A stretch of DNA of 64,000 nucleotides from Morganella psychrotolerans (GCF_001676155.1 NZ_LZEW01000035.1:39990-103989); one strand, 5' to 3'; positions 6,915-16,567 are shown, counted from the stretch's first letter. Notes: generated from the sequence alone by a model not told the origin. Program-made: numbers and translations.

Positions 6915-8830
6915 TGAAATTCCTGAAAATGACTGTTGAAAACTTCATGCGGATCGCGGAAGCGGAAGTGGAGCTGAACGACCGTGGCTTGATTCTGATT
7001 CAGGGCAAAAATACCGATGATACGTCAGCCAACAGCAACGGATCGGGGAAATCGACTCTGATGAACGCCTTATGCTGGGGCATCTACGGTGAGACAGCTA
7101 ACGGACTTAAAGCTGACGATGTGCTGAGTACCGGACATGAAAAGAACTGCCGCGTTTCTGTCACCATTGAGGACGAGGGAAAGCGTTATGCAATCATGCG
7201 CCACCGCGCTCACGCTACCAACAAAAACCGCCTGTTGGTGTCCTGTGAAGACGGTGATCTGACCAAAGGCACTGATAAGCTGACTCAGGAATTTATTGAA
7301 AAGCTAATCGGCGCATCAAAAGAGGTGTTTCTGGCATCAATTTACGCAAGTCAGGAAAACATGCCTGATTTGCCTGGCATGACAGATAAAAACCTGAAAG
7401 CTATTGTGGAAGAAGCGGCGGGTGTAGATCGTCTGACCCATTCTTACGATATTGCCCGTGACCGCCACAATGCAAAACTGGCAGAACGTGACGGTGTGGC
7501 AGGTAAAATCACAGTTGCGGATCGTGCGTTTATCAGTGCGCTTGAAACATCCGAAGAAACTGTAATGTCCGCCGATGAGTGGGAACGGGCGCGTAAAGCG
7601 CGTATTGACGATGCTAAAAAGGCAGTGAACGAAGCAGAGGTATCTCTGACTGAGATTGAGTTTGCCAATGCGGATTGCCCGTCACTTGAAAGTATCGACG
7701 CTAAAATCGCTGGCATCCGCACAAGCATTTCCGGCGTGACTGAGCATGATAAAAAAATCAGTGACATGACGACGGCGATTGCCAAAGCCAGGGCGGGGCA
7801 CGGCGTTAAACGAAGCGAGATTGACCGCCTCAAATTACAGGCTAAGAACGCAATGGAACAGGCGGCTGGTGTCTCTGAGAAAGTCGGGTCGCCGTGTACC
7901 GAGTGTGGTAAGCCGTATTGTGAAGCAGATCTGGCGACTGTCAAAAAAGGTCATACGGATAAAGCCCGCGCTGACATGGTGAAAATCACGGAAACCCTGT
8001 TGCCGGAAATTACAGTCATTGATGAGCAACTGACCAAAGCAGAGGCGGTACTTGAGTCACTGAAAGCGGCCCGCCCGAACGTTGACGCGGAAATGGATAA
8101 GGTTGCCACGCTGCAACGCCAGCGTATGTTTCTGGAAAAGTCACTGACGGCAGAAGATACAGCAAGAACGGCACTGACCAAAGCGCGTGAGCTGCTGACT
8201 GCCATTGAGTCAGAGAAAAATCCGTTTACCTCTCTGATTGAGAAGACCAAAGCGGAAGCCGCGCTTCTGAAAGATGATTTAAAGACTTTAAGAGTAACGA
8301 AAGAAAAATTAGACGGTGAATCTGATTTACTGGAACAGGCGCGGAAAGTGTTTTCTCCGGCCGGTGTCCGCAGTCATATCCTGTCAAACGTAACGCCGTA
8401 TCTGAATGCCAAAACAGCGGAGTATCTCAATACACTGTCTGATGGTTCGATCACAGCGGTATGGTCAACGATGGAACTGACCAAAAAAGGCGAAGCGAAA
8501 GATAAATTCAATATCGCTGTCAGCAAAGAGGGAGCGAGTAAGTCATTCGCGGGTCTGTCCGGTGGTGAAAAACGTAAAGTGCGTATCGCAACCGCACTGG
8601 CATTGCAGGATCTGGTTGCAAGCCGGGCGACGAAAAACATTCAGTTGTTTATCGGGGATGAAATCGATGATGCGCTGGACGTTGCGGGGCTGGAACGTCT
8701 CATGGCTATTCTGGAAGTGAAAGCGCGTGAGCGCGGTACTGTCATGATTATCTCTCACAAAGAAATGAAATCATGGTTCAGAGAAACTATCACCGTTGAA
8801 TCAAAAGGCGGTCGCTCCTATGTCTGCTGA
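6914..8830 (+). CDS. SbcC/gp46-like ATPase subunit (Rad50 family)
   Basis: A 638-residue SMC-like ATPase with an N-terminal Walker A (NSNGSGKSTLMNAL, about residues 39-52), coiled coils either side of a zinc hook (CTECGKPYC, about 327-335), and a C-terminal signature (LSGGEKRKVRIATAL), Walker B (LFIGDEIDDALD) and histidine switch (IISHKE). It is short for SbcC (over 1000 residues) but normal for phage gp46/D13 types. With the SbcD-like protein it forms a nuclease for recombination and host DNA processing. Its end overlaps the next start. Confidence 0.93.
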   Translation: MKFLKMTVENFMRIAEAEVELNDRGLILIQGKNTDDTSANSNGSGKSTLMNALCWGIYGETANGLKADDVLSTGHEKNCRVSVTIEDEGKRYAIMRHRAHATNKNRLLVSCEDGDLTKGTDKLTQEFIEKLIGASKEVFLASIYASQENMPDLPGMTDKNLKAIVEEAAGVDRLTHSYDIARDRHNAKLAERDGVAGKITVADRAFISALETSEETVMSADEWERARKARIDDAKKAVNEAEVSLTEIEFANADCPSLESIDAKIAGIRTSISGVTEHDKKISDMTTAIAKARAGHGVKRSEIDRLKLQAKNAMEQAAGVSEKVGSPCTECGKPYCEADLATVKKGHTDKARADMVKITETLLPEITVIDEQLTKAEAVLESLKAARPNVDAEMDKVATLQRQRMFLEKSLTAEDTARTALTKARELLTAIESEKNPFTSLIEKTKAEAALLKDDLKTLRVTKEKLDGESDLLEQARKVFSPAGVRSHILSNVTPYLNAKTAEYLNTLSDGSITAVWSTMELTKKGEAKDKFNIAVSKEGASKSFAGLSGGEKRKVRIATALALQDLVASRATKNIQLFIGDEIDDALDVAGLERLMAILEVKARERGTVMIISHKEMKSWFRETITVESKGGRSYVC

Positions 8831-9692
8831 ATTTACAAAGGCCGATTTTGTTAAATCGGTACTGGCAATGGTAGATCTGCATAATTTGTCTGTAATGTAC
8901 CCGTTTGTCGAAGCCGGGCATGACCTTGAAACCAAAAGTGAATCAGATGTATCAATCGCTATTGCACTTAAAAGCTGTTTTCAGGATTTTATCGACACTG
9001 ATAAATCCGGATCTCATGTTTTGACGGCAGACGACTGGCATTCAGAGAAAGCTGCGCTGACTAAGCTGATTGGTTCTGAAACGACAGAAAAAGTTGATAC
9101 CTGGCTTTCGATGAAAATGCTTGAGGGCAGTACGGATTTACAGATTGCTTTTTCCCGGATCAATACAGTGCTTGATGGTGAAAGTGATTACACGGTGGCT
9201 GTTTACGATCATGCGGCGATTATGGATTTGAAAGGTGAGTGGGAAAGCAACCGCAAGCTGTTTCTATGCAAAATCCGGCATAGCGATTTCAATGCGTTGT
9301 TTAATCTCAATACCAGCTTTCACGCAGCTATGCAGAAAGTCGCTCAGACGTTCACAGGGCGACTGTCTTTGTTAGATAGTGAGGAAGCATCAAGTGAAAT
9401 AAGAAAATGCTGTCACGTCGATCCTACTAACAGATACAGCATTTCTGAGAAAGGGATGAAGTTCAAATTGCGCATTGATGCAACATTCCCTGAAATTAAC
9501 AGGGACTACAGCACTGCGGCTTTGGCATCAGGTGGGTTCTCTGCTTCATCGAGCGACCTGACTGTTCAAAAGGCAGAAAAGCGGGTTGTCAAACAAGAGC
9601 AGAAAATCAAAAAACCGGAGAAAGTGGTCAGTGCCGCTGAATCGTCGGAAGTCGTTATTAACGGCAAAAGTTTTCTGATGGGATCATTTTAA
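8820..9692 (+). CDS. protein of unknown function next to the recombination nuclease
   Basis: A 290-residue soluble protein. The ATG at 8820 is preferred over an upstream TTG because AAGGCGG sits nine bases before it, and it overlaps the gp46-like gene by 11 bp. It is mostly helical, with a charged, lysine-rich stretch near the end (KRVVKQEQKIKKPEKVV) and a short conserved-looking tail (INGKSFLMGSF). The last feature, a basic linker and short terminal peptide, suits a protein that docks on a partner, perhaps the nuclease. No family recognised. Confidence 0.65.
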   Translation: MSAEFTKADFVKSVLAMVDLHNLSVMYPFVEAGHDLETKSESDVSIAIALKSCFQDFIDTDKSGSHVLTADDWHSEKAALTKLIGSETTEKVDTWLSMKMLEGSTDLQIAFSRINTVLDGESDYTVAVYDHAAIMDLKGEWESNRKLFLCKIRHSDFNALFNLNTSFHAAMQKVAQTFTGRLSLLDSEEASSEIRKCCHVDPTNRYSISEKGMKFKLRIDATFPEINRDYSTAALASGGFSASSSDLTVQKAEKRVVKQEQKIKKPEKVVSAAESSEVVINGKSFLMGSF

Positions 9693-9715
9693 CAGTCACA
9701 CACACAGGTAACACA

Positions 9716-10285
9716 ATGGGTAAAATTGTAAAAATCGCGGGACTTGACCCGTCTATGTCTAACTTTGGTGTGGTATTCGGGGATCTGGATATCACAACCG
9801 GTCAGGTGGTCAGAATTGAGCGGATGGAGCTTATCCAGACGGAATCCGGCGACAAAAAATCAGTGCGCGTAAACAGCGACGATTTGCGCCGCGCCTCTGA
9901 AATCTGGAAACGCGCCAAGCCGATTATCGATAAGGCTCAACTGGTGTTTTGTGAATTGCCAGTCGGCAGTCAGTCAAGCCGGGCACAAACCTCTTATGGC
10001 ATCTGCATTGGTGTTCTGGCATGTGTCGATAAACCGCTGATTCAGGTCACGCCGATTGAGATTAAGCAGTTTGTCGCCGGTAAGAAGACGACAACGAAAG
10101 AGGAAATTATTACATGGGCGACTCAAAAGCATCCGGAAGCCCCGTGGATCAAGCGCAAAGAAAAAGGTGTTGAGAAGTACATGAATAAAAACGAACACCT
10201 TGCTGACGCAGTTGCAGCGATTTATACCGGCATCCAGACAGACCAGTATCGACAAATCTCCACAGTTATTTCCTCCCTGATTTAA
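9716..10285 (+). CDS. RuvC-like Holliday junction resolvase
   Basis: A 189-residue RNase H-fold protein. The first strand carries the catalytic Asp (IAGLDPSMSNFG, D11), the second acidic residue lies in VFCELPVGSQSSRA (E80), and the C-terminal helix ends with EHLADAVAAI (H161, D164), the RuvC/phage resolvase pattern. It would cut branched DNA before packaging, working with the SbcCD-like pair encoded just upstream. The start follows an ACAGGTAACACA leader. Confidence 0.85.
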   Translation: MGKIVKIAGLDPSMSNFGVVFGDLDITTGQVVRIERMELIQTESGDKKSVRVNSDDLRRASEIWKRAKPIIDKAQLVFCELPVGSQSSRAQTSYGICIGVLACVDKPLIQVTPIEIKQFVAGKKTTTKEEIITWATQKHPEAPWIKRKEKGVEKYMNKNEHLADAVAAIYTGIQTDQYRQISTVISSLI

Positions 10286-10308
10286 AACCATATATTAATC
10301 ACTTAAAA

Positions 10309-10365
10309 ATCAACCACACAAGATATTGAATTTGTGTGGTTGATAATAGGTATTTGTTTACCTAT
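10309..10365. promoter_or_regulatory. inverted repeat and TAGGTA...TACCTA palindrome before nrdA
   Basis: ATCAACCACACAA (10309-10321) is exactly inverted at 10332-10344 and could terminate transcription from the resolvase gene, although it lacks a strong T run. Directly after it, ATAGGTATTTGTTTACCTAT (10346-10365) is a copy of the dispersed palindrome, 35 bp before nrdA. Confidence 0.5.
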
Positions 10366-10399
10366 CATGTTTTAACTTTTTCCACTTGGACTAAACAAA

Positions 10400-12688
10400 A
10401 TGACTTCACTTGTTACGAAGCGTGACGGATCACAAGAGCCGTTTGATACTGAGAAATTTAACCGCGTTGCTATGTACGGCACAGCAGGTATCAGCGGTGT
10501 GAGCGCTTCCGCTATTGCTATGAAAGTTCATATCAGCGCAAAGGATGGTATCAGAACAACTGATATTCATTCACTGATGGTCAAAGCCGCAGCTGATTTG
10601 ATTTCAGCCGAGTCACCTAATTACAGCCAGGTCGCCGCCCGTCTGAATATTGGTCTGATCCGTAAAGAGGCGTTGGGTCAGTACGGTTATCCGGCGCTGC
10701 TGGGTCACATTCAGAAAAACGTATTCCGTAAGGTGTATGACAAGGATCTGCTGAAATACTATTCCGTAGATGAAATTAACGAGCTGGGCGAATACATGAA
10801 ACCGGAACGTGATGAGTTGTTCGGCTATGCCGCAACCGTTCAGTTGCGTGGTAAGTATCTGGCTCAGAACCGTGTCACTGGTGAATTGCATGAAGCGCCG
10901 CAGCATGTGTACATGCTGGCATCGATGTGTTTCTTCCAGCATTGGGAAAAACCGTCCCGTATGCAGATGGTGAAAGAGTTTTATGACGCTGTATCTATGT
11001 TCAAGCTGTCTCTGCCGACTCCTATCATGTCCGGTCTGCGTACTCAGACACGTCAGTTCAGTAGCTGCGTTGTGATGGAAGCCGGCGACTCCCTGCCGTC
11101 CATTAACGCAACCGCAAACGCCATTGTGAATTACGTTTCACAACGCGCTGGTATCGGTCTTGGCTTTGGCGCTATCCGCGCTCTCGGCAGTGAAATCCGT
11201 GGTGGTGAAGCCAATCACACCGGTACAATCCCGTTCCTGAAATATTTCCAGGCGGCTGTTAAGTCCTGTTCTCAGGGCGGTGTTCGTGGCGGTGCTGCAA
11301 CAGCGTTTTACCCGTTATGGCATCGTGAAGCTGAAAGTCTGCTGGTGCTGAAAAATAACCGGGGTGTGGAAGAAAACCGCGTCCGTCACATGGACTACGG
11401 CGTGATGATCAACGGTCTGCTGTACAAACGTCTGATCGGCGGCGGTAAAATTTCTCTGTTCAGCCCTAATGATGTGCCGAGTATGTATGACGCATTCTTT
11501 GCTGATCAGGATGAGTTTGCCCGTCTGTATGAAGCTGCCGAAGCTGATGAATCTATCGAGCGCATTACCGTACCGGCTGTGGAACTGTTCTCCGCCATGA
11601 TGCAGGAACGCGCATCTACCGGTCGTATTTACATTGCTAACGTGGATCACATGAACACGCATGGCGCATTCCGTCCGGAAGTCGCGCCGGTTCGTCAGTC
11701 TAATTTGTGCATGGAAATTGCCCTGCCGACAAAACCGCTGGAGTTTGCGGATGATCCGGACGGTGAAATCTCTCTGTGTACTCTGTCGGCAATTAACTTT
11801 GGTGCGATTGAAAGTCTTGATGAACTGGAACATCTGTCTCACCTGATTGTTGCTGCACTTGATTCTCTGCTGGATTACCAGAATTACCCGATGAAAGCAG
11901 CGGAACGCTCTACCCGCAGCCGCCGCAGTCTCGGTGTCGGCGCTACCAACCTCGCCTACTATCTGGCAAAAAACGGTTACAAATATTCTGATACCGCCGG
12001 TGATCAGTTTATCCATGACACGTTTGAAGCGATGCAGTATTACCTGCTGAAAGCGTCAAACCATCTGGCTAAGTGTTTCGGGGCATGTCCGGCTTTCGGT
12101 GAAACCCGTTATGCCTCTGGTGAGCTGCCAATCGACCACTACAGAAAGCAACTTGATACTGCTGCTACCGGTGTCACTGAACCTCTGAAAATGGATTGGG
12201 AGGCGTTACGCGCTGATATCCGCCGTTACGGGTTGCGTAACTCAACCGTCTCCGCGTTGATGCCGTGTGAAACGTCCAGTCAGATCACCAACAGCACAAA
12301 CGGTATCGAGCCACCTCGCGGCGCTGTGACTGTGAAAATGAGCAAAGAGGGCGCAGTCCGGATGGTTGTGCCGGAGTATGAGCGCCTGAAAGATCAGTAC
12401 GAATATCTGTGGGAAATGGGCGGCAACAAAGGTTATCTGACCAAAATCGCTATCATGCAGAAATTTGTGGATCAGGCGATTTCAGCCAATACGAATTACG
12501 ACCCGGAGATTTACCCGAACGGCCGTGTCCCGATGGAAGAATTGCTTCGTGACCTGCTACTGGCCTACTCGATGGGTGTGAAAACTCTGTACTACCACAA
12601 TACCCGCGACCGTTCCGGCGAGGAAGATGAACGCGAGACACCAACAGCACCAGCTGGTGATGATTGCGGCGACTCCTGCAAAATTTAA
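10400..12688 (+). CDS. nrdA: class Ia ribonucleotide reductase, large subunit
   Basis: A 762-residue protein matching E. coli NrdA in length and layout. It has an N-terminal ATP cone (TKRDGSQEPFDTEKF...), the active-site cysteine in RQFSSCVV (about C223), the NLCMEI stretch holding the radical-site cysteine, and the C-terminal redox pair CGDSC used by thioredoxin or glutaredoxin. It reduces ribonucleoside diphosphates with NrdB, encoded next, to supply dNTPs. A terminator lies between the two genes. Confidence 0.97.
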   Translation: MTSLVTKRDGSQEPFDTEKFNRVAMYGTAGISGVSASAIAMKVHISAKDGIRTTDIHSLMVKAAADLISAESPNYSQVAARLNIGLIRKEALGQYGYPALLGHIQKNVFRKVYDKDLLKYYSVDEINELGEYMKPERDELFGYAATVQLRGKYLAQNRVTGELHEAPQHVYMLASMCFFQHWEKPSRMQMVKEFYDAVSMFKLSLPTPIMSGLRTQTRQFSSCVVMEAGDSLPSINATANAIVNYVSQRAGIGLGFGAIRALGSEIRGGEANHTGTIPFLKYFQAAVKSCSQGGVRGGAATAFYPLWHREAESLLVLKNNRGVEENRVRHMDYGVMINGLLYKRLIGGGKISLFSPNDVPSMYDAFFADQDEFARLYEAAEADESIERITVPAVELFSAMMQERASTGRIYIANVDHMNTHGAFRPEVAPVRQSNLCMEIALPTKPLEFADDPDGEISLCTLSAINFGAIESLDELEHLSHLIVAALDSLLDYQNYPMKAAERSTRSRRSLGVGATNLAYYLAKNGYKYSDTAGDQFIHDTFEAMQYYLLKASNHLAKCFGACPAFGETRYASGELPIDHYRKQLDTAATGVTEPLKMDWEALRADIRRYGLRNSTVSALMPCETSSQITNSTNGIEPPRGAVTVKMSKEGAVRMVVPEYERLKDQYEYLWEMGGNKGYLTKIAIMQKFVDQAISANTNYDPEIYPNGRVPMEELLRDLLLAYSMGVKTLYYHNTRDRSGEEDERETPTAPAGDDCGDSCKI

Positions 12689-12703
12689 GCGACAAACACT
12701 CTG

Positions 12704-12733
12704 AAAAGGTGGGCTTTGGCTCGCCTTTTTATT
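12704..12733 (+). terminator. terminator after nrdA
   Basis: AAAGGTGGGC / GCTCGCCTTT stem with G-T pairs, a TTTG loop and a following T run, 15 bp after the nrdA stop. Confidence 0.7.
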
Positions 12734-12737
12734 TCTC

Positions 12738-12765
12738 TTTAATGCCTGTCTGACTGATTCAGAAT
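12738..12765 (+). promoter_or_regulatory. candidate GCCT-type promoter of nrdB
   Basis: TTTAAT-GCCT (12744-12747), 12 nt, CAGAAT (12760-12765), 36 nt upstream of the nrdB start at 12801. Having its own promoter behind a terminator uncouples nrdB from nrdA. Confidence 0.5.
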
Positions 12766-12800
12766 TGGCACAAACCAAACGTAAACGTAAAAGGAAATGT

Positions 12801-13922
12801 ATGTCAGGCTATTCAGTATTTCGTCAGGAAAAGAATGATGCGACCAAAGAGCCGATGTTTTTCGGTCTGAGCGTAAATGTCGCCCGTTACGATCAGCAAA
12901 AGCACCGCATCTTTGAAAAAGCGATTGAACGGCAACTGAGCTTTTTCTGGCGCCCGGAAGAAGTGGATGTGAGCAAAGACCGCATCGATTACCAGAATAT
13001 GCCGGAGCATGAGCGTCACATCTTTATTTCAAACCTGAAATACCAGACGCTGCTTGATTCTGTTCAGGGTCGTGCCCCTAATATCGCCCTGCTGCCTATT
13101 TGTTCACTGCCGGAGCTGGAAACGTGGATTGAAACGTGGTCTTTCTCCGAAACCATTCACAGCCGTAGCTACACCCATATTATCCGCAATCTTGTCACTG
13201 ACCCGGACACTATTTTTGACGGCATTGTGGAAGATGAAATGATCCTCGCCCGTGCCGCGTCTGTATCGGAAGAATATGACCGTCTGATTAAAATGTTCGT
13301 CGCTCGTGAATATCTCGGTGTAGAGAAATTTGAGCGCGAATTCGGCGATGAAGCTATTCAGGAACAATTATTTAAAACGCTGGTGGCCGTCAACACCCTT
13401 GAGGCTATCCGCTTCTATGTCAGTTTCGCCTGTACTTTCGCGTTCGGTGAGCGTGGTGTGATGGAAGCGAACGCCAAGATCATGAAGTTTATTGCCCGTG
13501 ATGAAGCGTTACATTGTCACGTTACGCAGGAAATGATTAAACTGATGTACAACGGGCGCGAGGGTGAAATGTGGAAACGCATTGCAGAGCGCAATCGTGA
13601 CTTTGTTATTGAAACGATGGAATCCGTTGCCGAACAGGAAATGGCGTGGGCTGATTATCTGTTTAAAGACGGATCAATGATTGGCCTGAATGCAGAAATG
13701 CTGAAAGAGTACGTGAAACACCGCTCAAACGTGGCTATGAAGCGCATCGGGTTCGAGGCTGTGTTTCCGGAAGTAAAACACGATCCGTTGCCGTGGATGA
13801 ACAACTGGTTGCTGTCTGACAACGTTCAGGTCGCTCCGCAGGAAGCGGAAAAAGCCGATTACCTCACCGGGCAGATTGACTCCGAAGTGAAAGCCGGTTC
13901 ACTGGCTGGCTTTGAAATCTGA
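12801..13922 (+). CDS. nrdB: class Ia ribonucleotide reductase, small subunit
   Basis: A 373-residue R2 protein, close to E. coli NrdB throughout (KEPMFFGLSVNVARYDQQKH, LSFFWRPEEVD, HIFISNLKYQTLLDS, WSFSETIHSRSYTHIIRN, FIARDEALH). It holds the carboxylate and histidine ligands of the di-iron site and the tyrosyl radical region (YQTLLDS). The start at 12801 is chosen over one 36 bp upstream because AAGGAAATGT precedes it and it aligns with the family. The tail SDNVQVAPQE...GSLAGFEI is the part that docks on NrdA. Confidence 0.97.
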   Translation: MSGYSVFRQEKNDATKEPMFFGLSVNVARYDQQKHRIFEKAIERQLSFFWRPEEVDVSKDRIDYQNMPEHERHIFISNLKYQTLLDSVQGRAPNIALLPICSLPELETWIETWSFSETIHSRSYTHIIRNLVTDPDTIFDGIVEDEMILARAASVSEEYDRLIKMFVAREYLGVEKFEREFGDEAIQEQLFKTLVAVNTLEAIRFYVSFACTFAFGERGVMEANAKIMKFIARDEALHCHVTQEMIKLMYNGREGEMWKRIAERNRDFVIETMESVAEQEMAWADYLFKDGSMIGLNAEMLKEYVKHRSNVAMKRIGFEAVFPEVKHDPLPWMNNWLLSDNVQVAPQEAEKADYLTGQIDSEVKAGSLAGFEI

Positions 13923-13935
13923 TACACCTGCTGAA

Positions 13936-13963
13936 AAAGAGTGACTGCCGTAGTCACTCTTTC
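13936..13963 (+). terminator. terminator after nrdB
   Basis: AAAGAGTGACT / AGTCACTCTTT, an 11-bp perfect stem with a 5-nt loop 14 bp after the nrdB stop. Confidence 0.8.
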
Positions 13964-14017
13964 AATATTTATATCGTTAAATAAACAAGATAAATAATTA
14001 ATTTATGGAAATTACCA

Positions 14018-14818
14018 ATGGCTAAAAACATCACACTGAGCTTTAAACCTACCAGTCAGCCACAATCAGAGGGTGCTAAGATTGTCGGTGAAATGTACAA
14101 CATGGTTCGTGAGTTTCATGAAGTGTTTTCTCACCCTATCAACAGCAACGAAATCACCGCTGATATGCTTCGTTTACGCGCCAATCTGATCCGTGAGGAA
14201 GCGAAAGAAGGTGTTGCTGCTCTGGAAAACGCTGATGGTCTTGAAATTCTGGATGCTGCCGGTGACACTATTTACGTTCTTGCCGGTACGCTGGTGATGA
14301 TCAACGGCGCACTGAGTCACGCGCTGGCATTTGACCCGTTCGGTATGTCAATGACTGCAAAGGTGATGTTCTCGTTTGAGTCTGATTTCGGCGGTGACAT
14401 GAAAAAGGCATTTGATCACTCACTGTATATCGCCTCAGAAATCGATGATATTGCTGCGATGATGGATAAAGGCAAAGGAGAGCTGGCTGCTCGTGATTTT
14501 GAAATGATTCCGGCCGCGATATCAGACGCTATCTGTTTGCTCAGTTCTGTTCTGAAATCCACCGGTGTTGATGTAAAGGAAATGGTCGCCGCTATCCACG
14601 AATCCAATATGACTAAGTTGTGGTCTGGTGATGCGCTAACTCGCCAGGCTCAGGTAGCCAAGTGCAAATACAACCCGAAAGATCTCGCGTTCCGAACCTG
14701 TTTGTCCCGTCAGGGGATGATCGGGTATCGAATCTCAGACGGCAAAATCCTCAAATGCCCGGATTACACTTCGGTCAACCTTGACTCATTTTTGACCGCT
14801 TGTACGGAATTATCTTAA
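14018..14818 (+). CDS. MazG-like NTP pyrophosphohydrolase
   Basis: A 266-residue protein of the all-alpha NTP pyrophosphatase type (phosphoribosyl-ATP pyrophosphohydrolase-like). The metal-binding E-E-x-x-E...D pattern shows as IREEAKEG and LEILDAAGDTIYVL, and the family-typical ESNMTKLW occurs near residue 205. It probably cleans non-canonical or damaged nucleotides or trims NTP/ppGpp pools. It sits between nrdB and thyA in the nucleotide block. The C-terminal 45 residues contain a degenerate cysteine-bearing extension of unknown role. Confidence 0.82.
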   Translation: MAKNITLSFKPTSQPQSEGAKIVGEMYNMVREFHEVFSHPINSNEITADMLRLRANLIREEAKEGVAALENADGLEILDAAGDTIYVLAGTLVMINGALSHALAFDPFGMSMTAKVMFSFESDFGGDMKKAFDHSLYIASEIDDIAAMMDKGKGELAARDFEMIPAAISDAICLLSSVLKSTGVDVKEMVAAIHESNMTKLWSGDALTRQAQVAKCKYNPKDLAFRTCLSRQGMIGYRISDGKILKCPDYTSVNLDSFLTACTELS

Positions 14819-14912
14819 TATATATTGATAAGTAAACAAATACATAATATATTTGCTCCGCCTTATTTGGAGTAATTATTGATTAATTAACAGAAAATCT
14901 TTGTTTTTTATG

Positions 14913-14945
14913 TGGTGCATCTTTCAGATGCACCATTTTTTTTTG
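14913..14945 (+). terminator. strong Rho-independent terminator
   Basis: TGGTGCATCT / AGATGCACCA 10-bp stem with a 3-nt loop and a long T run. Confidence 0.88.
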
Positions 14946-14993
14946 TTTACTGCCTACCAATCTTATATAAAATGTAAGTACGTAAATACATAC
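14946..14993 (+). promoter_or_regulatory. candidate GCCT-type promoter and operator of thyA
   Basis: TTTACT-GCCT (14952-14955), 12 nt, TAAAAT (14968-14973), 36 nt before the thyA start. GTAAGTACGTAAATACATAC (14974-14993), related to the dispersed palindrome, begins right at the expected start of transcription, so a bound protein would block it. Confidence 0.55.
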
Positions 14994-15003
14994 AGAGGGC
15001 ATT

Positions 15004-16119
15004 ATGGAAAATGATATCAAAAACCACCTTGCACTGAGCAACGACGATTCATTCCGACAGGTTATTGAAGCTGTCTACAACGAGGGTGAATTATCAAATA
15101 ACAACCGTACAGGTGTTCCGACTCGCGGATTGAGCTTTATTCCAAGTTTTTATCATCTTACCGGTGGTCTTGTTCCGATGCTGTCAGGTAAAGCCGTTAA
15201 CGAAAAACCGCTTCTGGTTGAACTTGAATGGTATCTGCGCGGTGAGGGTAATATCCGCTTTATGAGCGAAAACGGCGTGAAAATCTGGAATCAATGGGCG
15301 GATGAAAACGGCGATCTCGGGCCGGTGTATGGCAAGCAATGGCGTAAGTGGCGCGATACCCGGGTTGTGACTGTCTCAGAGTTTGAAGAAATCAAGCACA
15401 GGGGCTATGTGGTGGATGGGGAGCTGACGGATGGTCGTCTGGCTGTTACCCGCGAAATCGACCAGTTACAGCGCATCGTGGATAATCTGCGTAACGACCC
15501 TGAGAACCGCCGTAACATCATGTCAGCGTGGAACGTTGGTGAGCTGGAGGATATGCAGCTTCCGCCGTGTCACTTCGCGTTCGGGACGTGGAGTCGTGAA
15601 GTCAGTCCGGATCAGCGTTTTTATATTGCAGTGGAAACCGGTGCGAATCATTTTGCTCACGGTATTGTGTCGAAATACTCAGCCATGATCAGTGATCTTG
15701 TTGATGAAAACGGCGCATTGCCGGATCTCGATACTCTGGCGGAAACGGTCACTCATGAATGGCTTGATGCCCGAGGCATTCCGCGCCGTGTACTGAACAC
15801 CGGCATGGTGCAGCGCAGCGTTGATACCTTTGTCGGTATGCCTTTCAACATCGCTGGCTACGGCATTCTGACGCACTATCTGGCGCATATCACCGATCAC
15901 ATGGCGGACAATTTTACCCACTTCGGGTTTGACGTTCACCTGTATAGCAATCACGAAGACGGATTCAAAGAATACACCGGTCGTCGTGAAATCGAGGAAA
16001 GCTACCCTGTGGTGGTATTCCCTGAGTCGTGGAAAGAGTTGTCAGATTTCAACTGGCAGGAAATTCAGATCCTCGGTTATCAGTCTCACGACTGGATCAA
16101 AGTGCCTGTTGCGAAGTAA
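15004..16119 (+). CDS. thyA: thymidylate synthase
   Basis: A 371-residue protein, about 100 residues longer than bacterial ThyA because of insertions around residues 120-150 and 210-260, as seen in some phage enzymes. Key parts are present: the substrate loop NNRTGVPTRGLSF, LEWYLRGEGNIRFM, the catalytic cysteine in LPPCHFAF (C189), and QRSVDTFVGMPFNIAGY. It makes dTMP from dUMP, using methylene-folate that the DHFR encoded two genes on would regenerate. Confidence 0.95.
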   Translation: MENDIKNHLALSNDDSFRQVIEAVYNEGELSNNNRTGVPTRGLSFIPSFYHLTGGLVPMLSGKAVNEKPLLVELEWYLRGEGNIRFMSENGVKIWNQWADENGDLGPVYGKQWRKWRDTRVVTVSEFEEIKHRGYVVDGELTDGRLAVTREIDQLQRIVDNLRNDPENRRNIMSAWNVGELEDMQLPPCHFAFGTWSREVSPDQRFYIAVETGANHFAHGIVSKYSAMISDLVDENGALPDLDTLAETVTHEWLDARGIPRRVLNTGMVQRSVDTFVGMPFNIAGYGILTHYLAHITDHMADNFTHFGFDVHLYSNHEDGFKEYTGRREIEESYPVVVFPESWKELSDFNWQEIQILGYQSHDWIKVPVAK

Positions 16120-16129
16120 GGAAGCCTCA

Positions 16130-16567
16130 ATGCAACCTCTGGTTATTTGTACCATTGACGGTGTGCTGTCGGATAACAGCACCCGTCTTCATCTGCTCAG
16201 AGACGGTGGTGTCTCTGAGTATCACGAGCGCCATGACCGGGATGATACGGTGATTGCGTCAGTCCGTATGTTAAAGGGCTTTCAGCGTACCGGCTGCGAT
16301 ATTTTGATTGTGGACGACCGCCCTGCCGAATACATGCAGCAGACGGAAAACTGGCTGAAAGAGAACGGTGTATTTTTTGACTATCTGTATCTGCCGAAAG
16401 TTAAAGAAGCGGGTCGCGCTTTCAAGATGAAAGCTGTGCGTAATCATATTCGTGAGAATGGCGGTCAGATTATCGCTGTGATGTGCTCTGAGCGCCACGA
16501 CGAGACTGATTTCCGAAACCACCAGCACCGGCCGACTGTTTACACCGTAACGCGGGGGGTATCTTGA
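16130..16567 (+). CDS. HAD-like phosphatase with an altered nucleophile position
   Basis: A 145-residue protein whose start (AAGGAAGCCTCA before the ATG) begins VICTIDGVLSDNSTR. This looks like HAD motif I of polynucleotide 3'-phosphatase domains (D-x-D-G-T/V), but the first, nucleophilic, aspartate is a threonine (T8-I-D10-G). A motif II/III-like stretch (ILIVDDRPAEY) and a late conserved R-H-D stretch follow. It may be inactive or act differently. It lies between thyA and folA, so a nucleotide substrate is likely. Confidence 0.6.
   Translation: MQPLVICTIDGVLSDNSTRLHLLRDGGVSEYHERHDRDDTVIASVRMLKGFQRTGCDILIVDDRPAEYMQQTENWLKENGVFFDYLYLPKVKEAGRAFKMKAVRNHIRENGGQIIAVMCSERHDETDFRNHQHRPTVYTVTRGVS

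Noticed and set aside
11315..12016. 233-codon frame antisense to nrdA
   Set aside because: Lies wholly inside a clear NrdA gene, has no ribosome binding site and reads as low-quality protein. It is a shadow of GC3 codon bias.
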